In this document: positions 1 through 8,964 of the stretch, piece by piece | Layout of the letters: each line of letters begins with the position of its first letter | Position numbering within the stretch: position 1 is the first letter of the stretch | DNA from: JBGPTK01 sp963797765 | Lineage (GTDB): Bacteria > Acidobacteriota > Terriglobia > Acidiferrales > UBA7541 | Length of the DNA: 64,000 nucleotides | Assembly (NCBI GenBank): GCA_963797765.1 | Contig: CAWCQU010000007.1 | Location: 434,001 to 498,000 of the forward strand | Direction of reading: 5' to 3' | Translations under genes and position numbers: made by a program | The notes under the pieces: generated by a model | What the model was told of the DNA's origin: nothing | The model's database searches: none | What the model saw: only the letters and a program-made list of their open reading frames with translations

Positions 1-67
1 CCAGCCGCGCCCCGTTCTCTAGGATCTCGTCCCCCTCAGGTCTCCCGAACGAAACGCGTTTTTAGCG

Positions 68-88
68 TCCCGATGGCTTCGGTCGGGA
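68..88. repeat. Short palindrome near the left edge
   Basis: Arms TCCCGA and TCGGGA enclose a short loop, preceded by GCG. Bases 1-154 hold no gene. The hairpin resembles the copies at 7859-7879 and 8811-8831, so it probably belongs to the same interspersed family. It lies downstream of the minus-strand phosphorylase gene and could act as a terminator, but there is no T-run. Confidence 0.45.
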
Positions 89-154
89 TCAGGGATCACG
101 CGCCAATGGAAGCTCCCAAACATGACAACCGCATTCTGAACCCGATCCAGCCAC

Positions 155-2758
155 CTAATCCTGCAACACCAATTCTCGCACCGCGGCGCCCACCTCGCTC
201 GCCCAGGTAATCAATCCCGGCAAAAACATCGTTGCTGAATCGGCATGCCGCGGCAAAATTCGAATCGCATATCCATGCAGGCCGCTTTTCCGGACAGGCT
301 GCAACCGGGTGCGAAACAAATAATTTCCCTCCCCGTCCTGCTCGAATGACTCCATGGAAATCACCGACGGATTCTTGATTTCGCCCGATGCATCCACTCC
401 TCCGGAAAGCATCTGCACCGCCACATCCTCCGGCTTCAATGAATCCAGGAATACTCGCGCCGAAACCTGCACTTCCTGGCCCAGATCGATCTCCGAAACT
501 CCATGTTGAACGCATTTCAAACTGATCCGCGGCCATGCTTGCTCCACCTTGTTTCTCCAGGCCGCCAGCCCTTTTGCCTTGGCTGCATGATCTTCTTGCA
601 GGATTTGCCGCCGCCGATGCGCCGCCAGATAGTATTCGTCCGTATATTGCATCACCATCCGGTGCATATTGAATTCCGGACATAGCTTCGCAATCGACGT
701 TTTCATCCGTTTCACCCACTTCGCCGGTAATCCGTCCGCGCCTCTTTCATAGAACGCCGGCACGATTTCCCGTTCCAGCAGTTCGTAAAGGGCTTCGGCA
801 TCCAACTTATCCTGATAGGCCAAGTCTTCACTTGTCTCCTCGTTGCCGATGGCCCAACCCACTTTCGTCGTCAATGCGCATCCCATCTGCCAAGCCTCGT
901 CCCACCATCCGTCCAGCGTGCTCACGTTCAGCGCCCCGTTCGCCTGTGCTTTCATTCCGCTTGTCCCGCTGGCCTCATACGGCCGTCGCGGTGTATTCAG
1001 CCACACATCGCATCCCTGCACCATCGACCGTGCCACTGCCATGTCGTAGTTCTCTAGAAAAACAAGCTTGCGCCGGAACTCCGGCCGCGCCGCCAGCACG
1101 CAAATCGCTTGAATCAATTCCTTTCCGAGTTGATCTTTCGGATGGGCTTTTCCCGCGTAAATGATCTGAACTGGCCGCTCCGGATTATTCAGAATCCTCA
1201 ACAAACGCTCGGGATCGCTGAGCAGCAATGTTGCCCGTTTATACGTCGCAAAACGGCGCCCAAATCCGATCGTCAGCGAATCCGGGCTTAGCACTTCCTC
1301 CGCTTCATCGATCGCCGTCTGCAAAGCACCCCGCGCCTTCAATTGCGCTTGCAACCGGTTCCGCGCATACGAGACCAGACGTTCCCGGCGCCTTTCATGC
1401 GTTCTCCACAATTCTGTCCCTGGAATCGATTCCGCTCGCTCCCACAACTTCGGATCGGCAGGCTCCTCGCGCCACTTTGGCCCCAGATACCGGTCATACA
1501 GCTGGTTCATCTCGAGTGACACCCAGCTGCGGAAATGCACTCCGTTGGTCACCGATCCGATCGGAACTTCTTCCTCCGGAACGCCGCTCCAAATTCGATT
1601 CCACATCCGCCGGCTCACCGCTCCGTGCAGCTTGCTCACTCCGTTGCTGTATGCCGCCAGCCGCAGCGCTAGCACCGTCATGCAAAAATCCTCCGCATCA
1701 TTTTCAGGATTTTGCCGCCCCAGTCCCAGAAATTCCTTCTGGCTGATCCTGAGCCGCTTGGAGTACTCGGAAAAATATCGGTTCATCAACCCAGGCGAAA
1801 AATAATCATGGCCTGCCGGCACGGGTGTGTGGGTCGTAAATACCAGACCCGCTGACGCCAGCGCTCGCGCCTCCTCAAACGAAAGCTTTTCGGTTTCCAT
1901 CAATCGAACCACTCGCTCCAGTCCCAGGAATGCCGAGTGGCCCTCGTTCATGTGATACACCGTGGGCTTCAAGCTCAGCGCTTCCAGCGCGCGATATCCT
2001 CCAATCCCCAGCAGAATTTCTTGCTTCAGCCGCATTTCTCCGTCGCCGCCATAAAGCTGCTGAGTAATCCCCCGGTATTCCATTCGATTGGCGGAAATGT
2101 TCGTGTCCAGCAGATACAGTTGCAGCCTTCCCACTGCCACGCGCCACACCTGCGCCGCCAGCGGCCCTTCCGGCAATTCCACATGTACAATCAGGTTTGG
2201 CATCGGCTCTACCGGCAGTGTGTGAAAATCATTGTCTTCAAATGCTTCCTGTTGCCAGCCCGCCGCGTTCAGATATTGCCGGAAATATCCTTGCTGATAG
2301 AGCAGTCCCACGCCCGTCAGCGGCAGCCCCAAATCGCTCGCCGCCTTCAGATGATCTCCCGCCAGCACCCCCAGCCCTCCGGCAAATATCCTCAAACATT
2401 CACTAATGCCGAACTCCGCGCAAAAATACGCCACGGAAAGATTTTCTTCTTTCCCGTGCTCCCGCCGGTACCACGCCCCTTCCCCGGCCAGGTATTTGTC
2501 CAGCTTCTCCGACACACCATTCATATGCGACAAAAAGGACTCATCACGCGCGGCGGCTTCCAGCAACGATTGATCGATGATCCCCAGCAGCATTACGGGA
2601 TTCCGCCCCGCCGCTTCCCACAGATTCCGGTCGAATCTTCGAAACAGGTCGATCGCCCCGTGATCCCAGCTCCACCGCAAATTGTGTGCGATCTTCAACA
2701 ACGGCTGTAATGCTTCCGGCAGTGCCGGCCGAACCTTAAACGTCGAAATCGGTTTCAT
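155..2758 (-). CDS. glgP: Alpha-glucan phosphorylase (GT35, long DUF3417 type)
   Basis: This cytoplasmic PLP enzyme releases glucose-1-phosphate from glycogen or maltodextrin with phosphate. The protein is 867 aa from the ATG at 2758, which has a GAGGAAA ribosome site just upstream; an in-frame start 24 bases earlier is less likely. The first ~110 residues match the DUF3417 N-terminal domain of the long bacterial and archaeal phosphorylases (NLRWSWDHGAIDLFRRFD). The glucan and phosphate site segments CAEFGISECL, NEGHSAFLGLE and FTTHTPVPAGHD are present, and GTSGMKAQANGALN carries the PLP lysine. The frame is intact and full length for the family. No glycogen operon partner is adjacent. The family assignment is firm; the exact substrate length preference is unknown. 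Confidence 0.95.
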   Translation of the reverse strand: MKPISTFKVRPALPEALQPLLKIAHNLRWSWDHGAIDLFRRFDRNLWEAAGRNPVMLLGIIDQSLLEAAARDESFLSHMNGVSEKLDKYLAGEGAWYRREHGKEENLSVAYFCAEFGISECLRIFAGGLGVLAGDHLKAASDLGLPLTGVGLLYQQGYFRQYLNAAGWQQEAFEDNDFHTLPVEPMPNLIVHVELPEGPLAAQVWRVAVGRLQLYLLDTNISANRMEYRGITQQLYGGDGEMRLKQEILLGIGGYRALEALSLKPTVYHMNEGHSAFLGLERVVRLMETEKLSFEEARALASAGLVFTTHTPVPAGHDYFSPGLMNRYFSEYSKRLRISQKEFLGLGRQNPENDAEDFCMTVLALRLAAYSNGVSKLHGAVSRRMWNRIWSGVPEEEVPIGSVTNGVHFRSWVSLEMNQLYDRYLGPKWREEPADPKLWERAESIPGTELWRTHERRRERLVSYARNRLQAQLKARGALQTAIDEAEEVLSPDSLTIGFGRRFATYKRATLLLSDPERLLRILNNPERPVQIIYAGKAHPKDQLGKELIQAICVLAARPEFRRKLVFLENYDMAVARSMVQGCDVWLNTPRRPYEASGTSGMKAQANGALNVSTLDGWWDEAWQMGCALTTKVGWAIGNEETSEDLAYQDKLDAEALYELLEREIVPAFYERGADGLPAKWVKRMKTSIAKLCPEFNMHRMVMQYTDEYYLAAHRRRQILQEDHAAKAKGLAAWRNKVEQAWPRISLKCVQHGVSEIDLGQEVQVSARVFLDSLKPEDVAVQMLSGGVDASGEIKNPSVISMESFEQDGEGNYLFRTRLQPVRKSGLHGYAIRILPRHADSATMFLPGLITWASEVGAAVRELVLQD

Positions 2759-3057
2759 AGGTTTTCCTCGCGTTCCAGGCAATTAGAAATCACCGATCAC
2801 GCGAAAGGACTGCGCTCAAATCCGAAGGGATGAATGAACGAGCGAGGAGGGGTGAACTTCGCGAACTCAAATCCGGCCGCTCAGGGTTTGCCTCACTCCA
2901 GCGGCCACTTCTCAACTTGCGCTACAGCCTGCATTCCTGTCAAGGACGTGTTTTCACGCCTGCAACACTCCGCCAACCGAAACCGCGCCGCGCCATGTAA
3001 CGTCGCTCCCGTCGCTTCTTCAAGAATCAACACACTTCGATTCTCGCACACGTCGCC

Positions 3058-4866
3058 CTAGTCCAATTTCAAGAACGCAATCACGCTCCCAATTTTTCCT
3101 GTCAAATTATCCCGCACCACCAGATGCACCTGATAATCCCCCGGCGCAAGCGGCAGCAGTCCCACATAATTCATTCCGCCTCCTTCCACGTCCTTCACTT
3201 CCGCCGGCTGCAAATTCTTATCAATCCTTTGCGACGCTTGCCCCGCTGGATTTCCCTTCCCATCCAAAGCCACCGCCAGAAAATCCACCGACACGTGATT
3301 TTCGTGCTCTGCGTCGATCAGCACCGCTCCCGGCGCCACCGCCAGCGAAAAATGCACGCCCCGCTTTTCCGTGCCACGATCCACCGATAGCCAGGTCGCC
3401 GTAATCGGCAGTGCTAGAAAATTGAATGGCGACTTCAATGCCTGCACTTCGTCGGTTCGCCGCGAAGAATCGAGATCCCCCGCTGGCCCCGCATAATAAA
3501 ATCCGTCGCGGCCACGCGCCTGCGCGCCTTCGCGCTTCACCTTCACTTCCAACTTGTGCCAGCCTTCTTTCCCTTTGTCGTTTGCGTAAAATGTCAGCAT
3601 GTAATATTGGGAGGAATCATCTACTGCTTTCTTGATCAGATTTTCCAGGTCGTTGAAGTTGTAGAGTGCCTGCCCGCCGGTTTCCTCGCTCATCTTTCGC
3701 AGCGTGTTGTGTTTTCCTTCGATCGGATCGGTGAATAGCCCTGCCTCAAACGCTTGCATCGCCGCGCTCTTCCCCGCGACGCCGGAATCGAGCGGGCCCC
3801 TGGTCTGGGTAACCGCCGTAGCCGTCACCGCCCTCGGCGTCGCCATCAATCCCCCGATATCCACCGAATACACGGCAATATCCGCATCCTGCAGGGCCCG
3901 CACCGTTTGCAGCCAATCTTCCGCCGTTGTTCCACCGCCGAAGCCTCCCGCCATCTCATGATTCATCAATCGAAACCCGGTCGAGGCCCAGATCAGCGAC
4001 TTCCGTCCCGGCACACCCCCAAAATATTTCGCAAGTTGCTCGATGCTTCCCAGCGTGTTCTGGCTCTCCCGCCCCTCGCGCGCCGCATCCATCTTCGCTT
4101 GAGCCTCCATGCTCTCCGCCGCCATCACTCCGATTCCGCTGCCTCCCGAAGCCGCCGCGCCCCCCAGGATCATGGAAAGCTGCATTGCTTCCGCATCGTC
4201 CTCGCTCCCGGTATCGCCGAAGATCGTGCCCGGTCCGTCCATTACACCGGAGAGATGGACATCCAAACTCGTTGTGTCTCGCGCCGTGAGCCGGCTTTGC
4301 ACCTTCTGGATCGCCGCGATCAGCACCTTTGGATCGCTCGTAAAATTGTGAACAAACTTCACTCCGTTCGGCTCCAGCACCACCAACGCCGTCACCGCCT
4401 TGCTGCTTGCCGCCGTCGACAAGAATTTGATCACCGCGTCGCGCGCTTCCGCCTGGTGCAGAAATGGTGTGTTAATCATGTCCAGCGCGATAATCTCCAG
4501 CCCTTTCGCGCCGGGCTGATCGAATTGATTCGTAAACTTCGTCGCCGAGGGCGGCGTCAGGTGAATCGGCTCCGCCTGCGCCACAATCTCTTCAAAGCTT
4601 GCCACCGGCCGGTCCTTGCCGTTCTCGCGCAATGTGAAATCCTCGCGGGTTAATCCGCGAACGTGGTTTCCATTTTTGTCCGTCACCACCACCGGCACCA
4701 GCACTGCGTTGATTCGCGATGTAATGCTCGCAGAATGCTGTTCGTTTTTCGGGGGAGCGCTTTGGGGCGTGCTTTGCGCATGGAAGGAACTTGCCGCAAT
4801 GAACATCACAACCAGCAACAAACTCATCTTTAAACGGCGATTCGTCTGTCCTCTGCGAGTTCGCAT
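3058..4866 (-). CDS. Secreted VWFA-related acidobacterial domain protein
   Basis: 602 aa. Residues 14-31 (MSLLLVVMFIAASSFHAQ) form a Sec signal peptide after a basic N-terminus. The segment AVLVPVVVTDKNGNHVRGLT followed by DFTLRENGKDRPV is the hallmark start of the VWFA-related proteins that are expanded in Acidobacteria. A von Willebrand A-like fold follows (LEIIALDMINTPF, then a GRKSLIWASTGF strand), but the classical DxSxS MIDAS is not seen. The C-terminal third is beta-rich. It is probably exported and its binding partner is unknown. It resembles the gene at 60902-62608. The frame is intact and the gene is monocistronic. Confidence 0.8.
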   Translation of the reverse strand: MRTRRGQTNRRLKMSLLLVVMFIAASSFHAQSTPQSAPPKNEQHSASITSRINAVLVPVVVTDKNGNHVRGLTREDFTLRENGKDRPVASFEEIVAQAEPIHLTPPSATKFTNQFDQPGAKGLEIIALDMINTPFLHQAEARDAVIKFLSTAASSKAVTALVVLEPNGVKFVHNFTSDPKVLIAAIQKVQSRLTARDTTSLDVHLSGVMDGPGTIFGDTGSEDDAEAMQLSMILGGAAASGGSGIGVMAAESMEAQAKMDAAREGRESQNTLGSIEQLAKYFGGVPGRKSLIWASTGFRLMNHEMAGGFGGGTTAEDWLQTVRALQDADIAVYSVDIGGLMATPRAVTATAVTQTRGPLDSGVAGKSAAMQAFEAGLFTDPIEGKHNTLRKMSEETGGQALYNFNDLENLIKKAVDDSSQYYMLTFYANDKGKEGWHKLEVKVKREGAQARGRDGFYYAGPAGDLDSSRRTDEVQALKSPFNFLALPITATWLSVDRGTEKRGVHFSLAVAPGAVLIDAEHENHVSVDFLAVALDGKGNPAGQASQRIDKNLQPAEVKDVEGGGMNYVGLLPLAPGDYQVHLVVRDNLTGKIGSVIAFLKLD

Positions 4867-5006
4867 GATCCATCCTCCTGCCGCACCAGGAACATAAGCC
4901 TAAGACGTACCCCAACCCCTTCCGGTTACGCGCAAGCCTCCCAATAGCAAGCCGCAATTGAACAGCCAGCTTATCACACCTTAGTAATCATCTGGAGAGA
5001 CAACAG

Positions 5007-5031
5007 GTAGCACAGCCACTCTTGGCTGTGC
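5007..5031. repeat. Palindromic intergenic repeat, family A
   Basis: GTAG followed by arms CACAGCCA and TGGCTGTG (5011-5018 and 5023-5030) around a CTCT loop. Copies or variants occur at 14123-14146, 30022-30046, 30072-30097, 34698-34724 and 34746-34774. It lies in the 4867-5102 spacer, which otherwise shows no gene. Confidence 0.7.
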
Positions 5032-5102
5032 GATTTCCACGGTTCGCCCGGCTACCCGCCCGGCCAATGATGTGCCGCTAATCCAATGTGCCGTTTTCCC
5101 GT

Positions 5103-5380
5103 TCACTTCAACTTCGCGTGTTCCGCCTTCGCTTCCAAGAGCACCGGAATCCCCGGATCAGCATCCTTCCAGAATGAAAAAAATCCTGATACGCGGTGCG
5201 CGCCTTGACCACATCGCCCTGCATCGCGTACGCGCGCGCCAGATTTAATTGCGCCAGCGGATGCAATTCGGTAGTGGCACTGATCCCACGATGATCCAAG
5301 ATCACCTGATATTCGACCGCCGCTTTCGTCCGTGCCCTGCTTTTTCTACGCAGCCGCGAAGGTGCCGTGTTTCCACGCAC
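5103..5380 (-). pseudogene. C-terminal remnant of a TPR Ser/Thr kinase
   Basis: Only the last TPR unit survives. One frame reads LNLARAYAMQGDVVKARTAY and then QDFF. After a one-base shift near 5170 in an AAAAAAA run, a second frame continues FWKDADPGIPVLLEAKAEHA and ends KLK at the TGA at 5103-5105. This matches the C-terminus of the kinase at 24410-27284, which ends DAFFTLWKDADPGIPILVAA and then KSEFSKLN. No kinase domain precedes it, because the intact kinase gene ends about 25 bases upstream of this fragment on the same strand. It looks like the tail of a lost tandem kinase copy. The call rests on residue-level similarity seen directly. Confidence 0.7.
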
Positions 5381-5404
5381 CGCCGCTACCTCGGTAATTC
5401 AAGA

Positions 5405-7813
5405 TTATTGTGGCAGCCCCATCCGGCGCAGCAAATCCTTGAAACGCGCGTCCCCGCGCAGGCTGTCGAATTCCCGATCATTCCCCACGAAAGTCAACAG
5501 CCCGGAACGATCCGCATACGCTCTTTCGAGCGACGCAAGGGCGCGCTCCTTGTCATCCAGCCCAACATAGACTTCCGCGAAATAATAAGGAGACATGTAG
5601 CGCTGCTGGGAACGATCCTCCAGTTGCTTCAGAATCGCCTCCGCCTCGCTTTTCTTTCCCGACACCGCGTACGCATGCCCCAATTCCGCCATCGGCCAAA
5701 GTATTTCTCCTTCTACTCTCTCGGCCTCCTGAAGTTCGTGAACAGCGCGAGGCAAATCGCCTTTCGCTTCATAAGCCAGCCCCAAAAACATCCGCGCCAG
5801 CCAGAAATCCGGATCAATTTCGAGAGTCTTGCTCTGTGTTTCGATCGTCAGGTCATACTGCCGCAAGTAATAATAAATTCCGCCCACATTCGCTCCCACT
5901 TCGGGCGAGAGCGGATCAAGCTGCGAGGCTTTTTTGCACTCGGCGATGCTTTCCTCCTTCCGCCCCACGGTCATCAAATAAAATCCGTAGTATTCGTGCG
6001 CGTGCGCATTGTTCGGTCCCAGTTCAATGGCCCGCTGCAGTTCCTTCCCGGCCGCATTCCAATCGTATTCGTACCAGATCTCGGCCACGCCCAACCAAAT
6101 ATGCCCCTCTGGCAGCGTCTCATCCAGCTCCACCGCTTTCTTTCCCGCCGCCACCGCCTCCGGTCCCGTCTCGCTCGGCGGCAAGAGCAGCTCGAAGCTC
6201 ACCACTCCGTACGCATATGACAAGCCTGCGTACGCCAAAGCGTAATTTGGATCCAAGGCAATCGCCTGACGAAAATACCCGATTCCCTTATTCACTCCGT
6301 CCTGGGTGTATTTCTCCGAATAGTACCGGCCTTTCAGATAAAGTTCATACGCCTCGGGATTCGTCGTCGAACGCTTCGCCATGCGTTCCTCATCCTCGCC
6401 CGTCACCTTCCGCCGAAGTTTCGCCGCGATGTCTTTGGTGATGTCGCCCTGAATGGCAAGCAGCTCGGAACTCTTGCGGTTGTAATCATCGCCCCAGATA
6501 TGACTGTTGTTATCCACTCGTACCAATTCAACGCTGAGCAATAGGTTATCGCCGCGCTGAACCAGCCGGCCGGTCAACACCGCTTGCACCTTCAACTCGC
6601 GCCCCGCCATCTGGGGATCTATATCCTTCCCTGCATACCTCCGCACCGCGCTCCGCGAGATCACCGTCAGATTCGGCAATTCCGAAAGTGTATTGATCAG
6701 GCTCTCCGTCACGCCGTCGCTCAGGTATTCCGTGTTGGGATCGGCCCCCACATTTACAAACGGCAACACCGCAATCGAATCAATCGATCCGCCGCTCCGC
6801 CCGGAGATAAAATAATATCCAGCCGCAATCAGCAGTGCCGCCAAAGCAATCGCGCCCACAGCCAGCACCACACTTCTCTTAACTTTGCTGGGAGCCGGAG
6901 TAATTTCCGCAACCCCCGATCCCCCTGAAACCGTATCGCGCTTCAAGCGCTGCAGATCGGCCCGCATTTCCGAAGCGTGCTGGTAGCGCACCGCCCGGTC
7001 TTTCTCCAGTGCCTTGTTGATGATTTCTTCCAGTTTCGCCGGCACCCGCGAATTCAGCCGCACCGGCGCAACCGGCGCCCGGTTTAGAATCGCTTCCGTA
7101 AGCACTCCAGCCGTGTCGCCCCGGAAAGGCAGCACTCCCGTAGCCATCTCGTACAGCACCACGCCAAACGAAAACAAATCCGTTCGCGCATCCAATTCCT
7201 CGCCGCGCACCTGCTCCGGTGACATGTACGCCACCGTCCCGATCGTCGATCCCGGCCGCGTCAGCATGTCCGCGTCGCTGGCGGTCGGCATCGCCGAAAC
7301 GTTGGCCCCCGGAGCGCCGCGCTCCGTCGCTAATTTCGCAAGACCGAAATCAAGAATTTTTGCCTGTCCCCGCGTAGTAACGAAAATGTTAGCCGGCTTG
7401 ATGTCCCGGTGCACGATGCCTTTCGCGTGCGCCGCGTCCAGCCCGTCCGCAATCTGAATCGCCAGCTCTATAAGCTCATCCATCGCCAGCGGCTTCCCGC
7501 CAATGCGTTGCTTGAGCGTCTCGCCATCCAGGCATTGCATCACGATGAACGCCTGTCCGCTCGCTTCGCCAATGTCGTGGATCGCGCAAATATTCGGGTG
7601 ATCGAGCGCCGACGCAGCCTGCGCTTCCCGCCGGAATCGCTCCAGCGCCTGTTCGTCGTGCGCTAGTTCATCCGGCAGGAATTTCAACGCCACAAATCGG
7701 TGCAGCCGCGTATCCTCAGCTTTGTAAACCACACCCATCCCGCCGCCGCCAAGTTTCTCCACAATGCGGTAGTGCGAAATTGTCCGCCCGATAAATTGTG
7801 GTGAGTCCGTCAT
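5405..7813 (-). CDS. Ser/Thr protein kinase with TolB-like and TPR domains
   Basis: 802 aa and intact. Residues ~12-275 form a Hanks kinase: glycine loop KLGGGGMGVVYKAED, catalytic lysine in VALKFLPDE, catalytic loop IVHRDIKPANIFVT, Mg site ILDFGLAKL and YMSPEQVRGE. A single membrane span (VVLAVGAIALAALLIAAGYY) follows near residue 315. Next comes a TolB/FlgO-like domain (SIAVLPFVNVGADPNTEYLS, DGVTESL) and then several TPRs to the C-terminus. The topology implies a cytoplasmic kinase with an extracytoplasmic sensor region. The stop lies about 25 bases from a kinase remnant. It is the last gene of a minus-strand signalling block, 81 bases after the receiver-HATPase gene. Substrates are unknown. 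Confidence 0.92.
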   Translation of the reverse strand: MTDSPQFIGRTISHYRIVEKLGGGGMGVVYKAEDTRLHRFVALKFLPDELAHDEQALERFRREAQAASALDHPNICAIHDIGEASGQAFIVMQCLDGETLKQRIGGKPLAMDELIELAIQIADGLDAAHAKGIVHRDIKPANIFVTTRGQAKILDFGLAKLATERGAPGANVSAMPTASDADMLTRPGSTIGTVAYMSPEQVRGEELDARTDLFSFGVVLYEMATGVLPFRGDTAGVLTEAILNRAPVAPVRLNSRVPAKLEEIINKALEKDRAVRYQHASEMRADLQRLKRDTVSGGSGVAEITPAPSKVKRSVVLAVGAIALAALLIAAGYYFISGRSGGSIDSIAVLPFVNVGADPNTEYLSDGVTESLINTLSELPNLTVISRSAVRRYAGKDIDPQMAGRELKVQAVLTGRLVQRGDNLLLSVELVRVDNNSHIWGDDYNRKSSELLAIQGDITKDIAAKLRRKVTGEDEERMAKRSTTNPEAYELYLKGRYYSEKYTQDGVNKGIGYFRQAIALDPNYALAYAGLSYAYGVVSFELLLPPSETGPEAVAAGKKAVELDETLPEGHIWLGVAEIWYEYDWNAAGKELQRAIELGPNNAHAHEYYGFYLMTVGRKEESIAECKKASQLDPLSPEVGANVGGIYYYLRQYDLTIETQSKTLEIDPDFWLARMFLGLAYEAKGDLPRAVHELQEAERVEGEILWPMAELGHAYAVSGKKSEAEAILKQLEDRSQQRYMSPYYFAEVYVGLDDKERALASLERAYADRSGLLTFVGNDREFDSLRGDARFKDLLRRMGLPQ

Positions 7814-7858
7814 GTTCTTAAGGTTTAGCTCGCCGTGAACGGCCGTGCGATTTGTGCA

Positions 7859-7879
7859 CCCCGATGATTTTTATCGGGG
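7859..7879. repeat. Palindrome CCCCGAT / ATCGGGG
   Basis: A perfect 7-bp stem with a T-rich loop lies in the spacer between the receiver-HATPase gene and the kinase. It is related to the hairpins at 68-88 and 8811-8831. It might attenuate transcription between the two genes, but that is not shown. Confidence 0.5.
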
Positions 7880-7894
7880 CGCCCTATTCTTGCT

Positions 7895-8734
7895 TCACGC
7901 ATTCAAATACTTAATCAACACCACTTCATTGTGCACTTCGTTGTAAACCAGCTCATCCACCAGATTCCGCACCATGTAAATCCCGTATCCCCCTGCTCGC
8001 ATTCCCTTCGCCTTGCGCACCTCATCATGACGCACAGGATCCTCCAGCGGATTGCTGATCGCCGCATGCGTCAAATCCTCCAGCCGAAATCCTGTCCCAG
8101 GGTCCGCGATCCGGTACTGCAACATGCGTGGCGTTTTAATACACGATATCCGCACCTTCTGATTCGGATCGAGCTTCCCGCCCCACTCGATCGCATTGCT
8201 CAGCAATTCCCGAAACGCCTGCCCCATGTGCTCCCGGTCCTCTTCCGGCAAATCCGATTTCAACTGCGCCATGAATCCCGTAATACGCGAAATCGCTTCC
8301 AGCTCGCAAGGCACCAGCAATTCGATCCAATTCGGAGCCGCCGAAATCACCTCAATCGGTGACGAAGAAGGTTTCGCCGCCAGCGCGTCCTTGATCAATT
8401 CCGCCAGCACCGCCGGCTCCACCGGCTTCCTCACATAGTGATAAGCCTGCTCGCGCACCGCCCGCAGCAAAACTTCCGGCGTATCGTCCGACGTCATCAC
8501 CACCGCCCGCGGCTGGTTCGGCTCCTGCCGCAGCCGCGCCAGCAACTCCAAACCATTCATGTTCGGCATCCACACATCGGTCAGCAGCAAATCGAATTTC
8601 TCTTTCTGCAATTTCTTCAATGCCGCGCTGCCGTCCACCGCCGTCTCGACCTCGTATCCCTTATCCTTCAGCACGCTGCTCAACAAATGCCGCGTTGCCC
8701 GATCATCATCCGCAATCAAAATTCTCTTCGCCAC
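7895..8734 (-). CDS. Receiver domain fused to RsbW-like HATPase
   Basis: 279 aa. Residues 1-~120 are a CheY-type receiver with the acidic pocket DDD at 9-11, phosphorylatable Asp53 (LLLTDVWMPN) and a conserved lysine in YVRKPVEP. Residues ~150-279 are a GHKL ATPase of the anti-sigma/RsbW type: N-box FRELLSNAIEWG, G1 box DPGTGF and G2 box GGYGIYMV. No HisKA or DNA-binding domain is visible, so output is probably through ATP-dependent protein binding or kinase activity, as in anti-sigma partner switching. It sits 230 bases downstream of the hybrid histidine kinase on the same strand, which is its likely phosphodonor. No sigma factor or STAS partner is seen in the window. Confidence 0.88.
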   Translation of the reverse strand: MAKRILIADDDRATRHLLSSVLKDKGYEVETAVDGSAALKKLQKEKFDLLLTDVWMPNMNGLELLARLRQEPNQPRAVVMTSDDTPEVLLRAVREQAYHYVRKPVEPAVLAELIKDALAAKPSSSPIEVISAAPNWIELLVPCELEAISRITGFMAQLKSDLPEEDREHMGQAFRELLSNAIEWGGKLDPNQKVRISCIKTPRMLQYRIADPGTGFRLEDLTHAAISNPLEDPVRHDEVRKAKGMRAGGYGIYMVRNLVDELVYNEVHNEVVLIKYLNA

Positions 8735-8786
8735 CTTCTCCTCCCTGGTTTTAATCCAATTTCAAATTGCCCGAGGTTTTTAGAGG

Positions 8787-8840
8787 GTCGGAGCTTCCGC
8801 GCCGTTTGCGTCCCGATGTTTTTGATCGGGAAGCTCCGAC
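8787..8840. repeat. Nested double palindrome
   Basis: Outer arms GTCGGAGCTTCC (8787-8798) and GGAAGCTCCGAC (8829-8840) enclose inner arms TCCCGAT (8811-8817) and ATCGGGA (8825-8831). The core TTTGCGTCCC...GGGAAGC recurs at 20079-20105 with a different stem sequence. It sits in the 8735-8964 spacer. Confidence 0.65.
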
Positions 8841-8895
8841 ATCCTAGTTTGCAAGAAAAGCGCGCTTTAGCCCCTGAAGAATTCGAAGAGGGTGT

Positions 8896-8928
8896 CCCAT
8901 CCTTCCCGGCCTCATCGGGAAGGGTGGG
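8896..8928. repeat. Palindrome CCCATCCTTCCCG / CGGGAAGGGTGGG
   Basis: Arms of about 13 bases with one mismatch flank a short loop. It follows the nested palindrome in the same spacer. It lies close behind the histidine kinase stop (minus strand) and may be an intergenic repeat or a weak terminator. Confidence 0.5.
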
Positions 8929-8964
8929 GTTCTTCACGTCGCAATTTCCCCTTCGCAAAATATC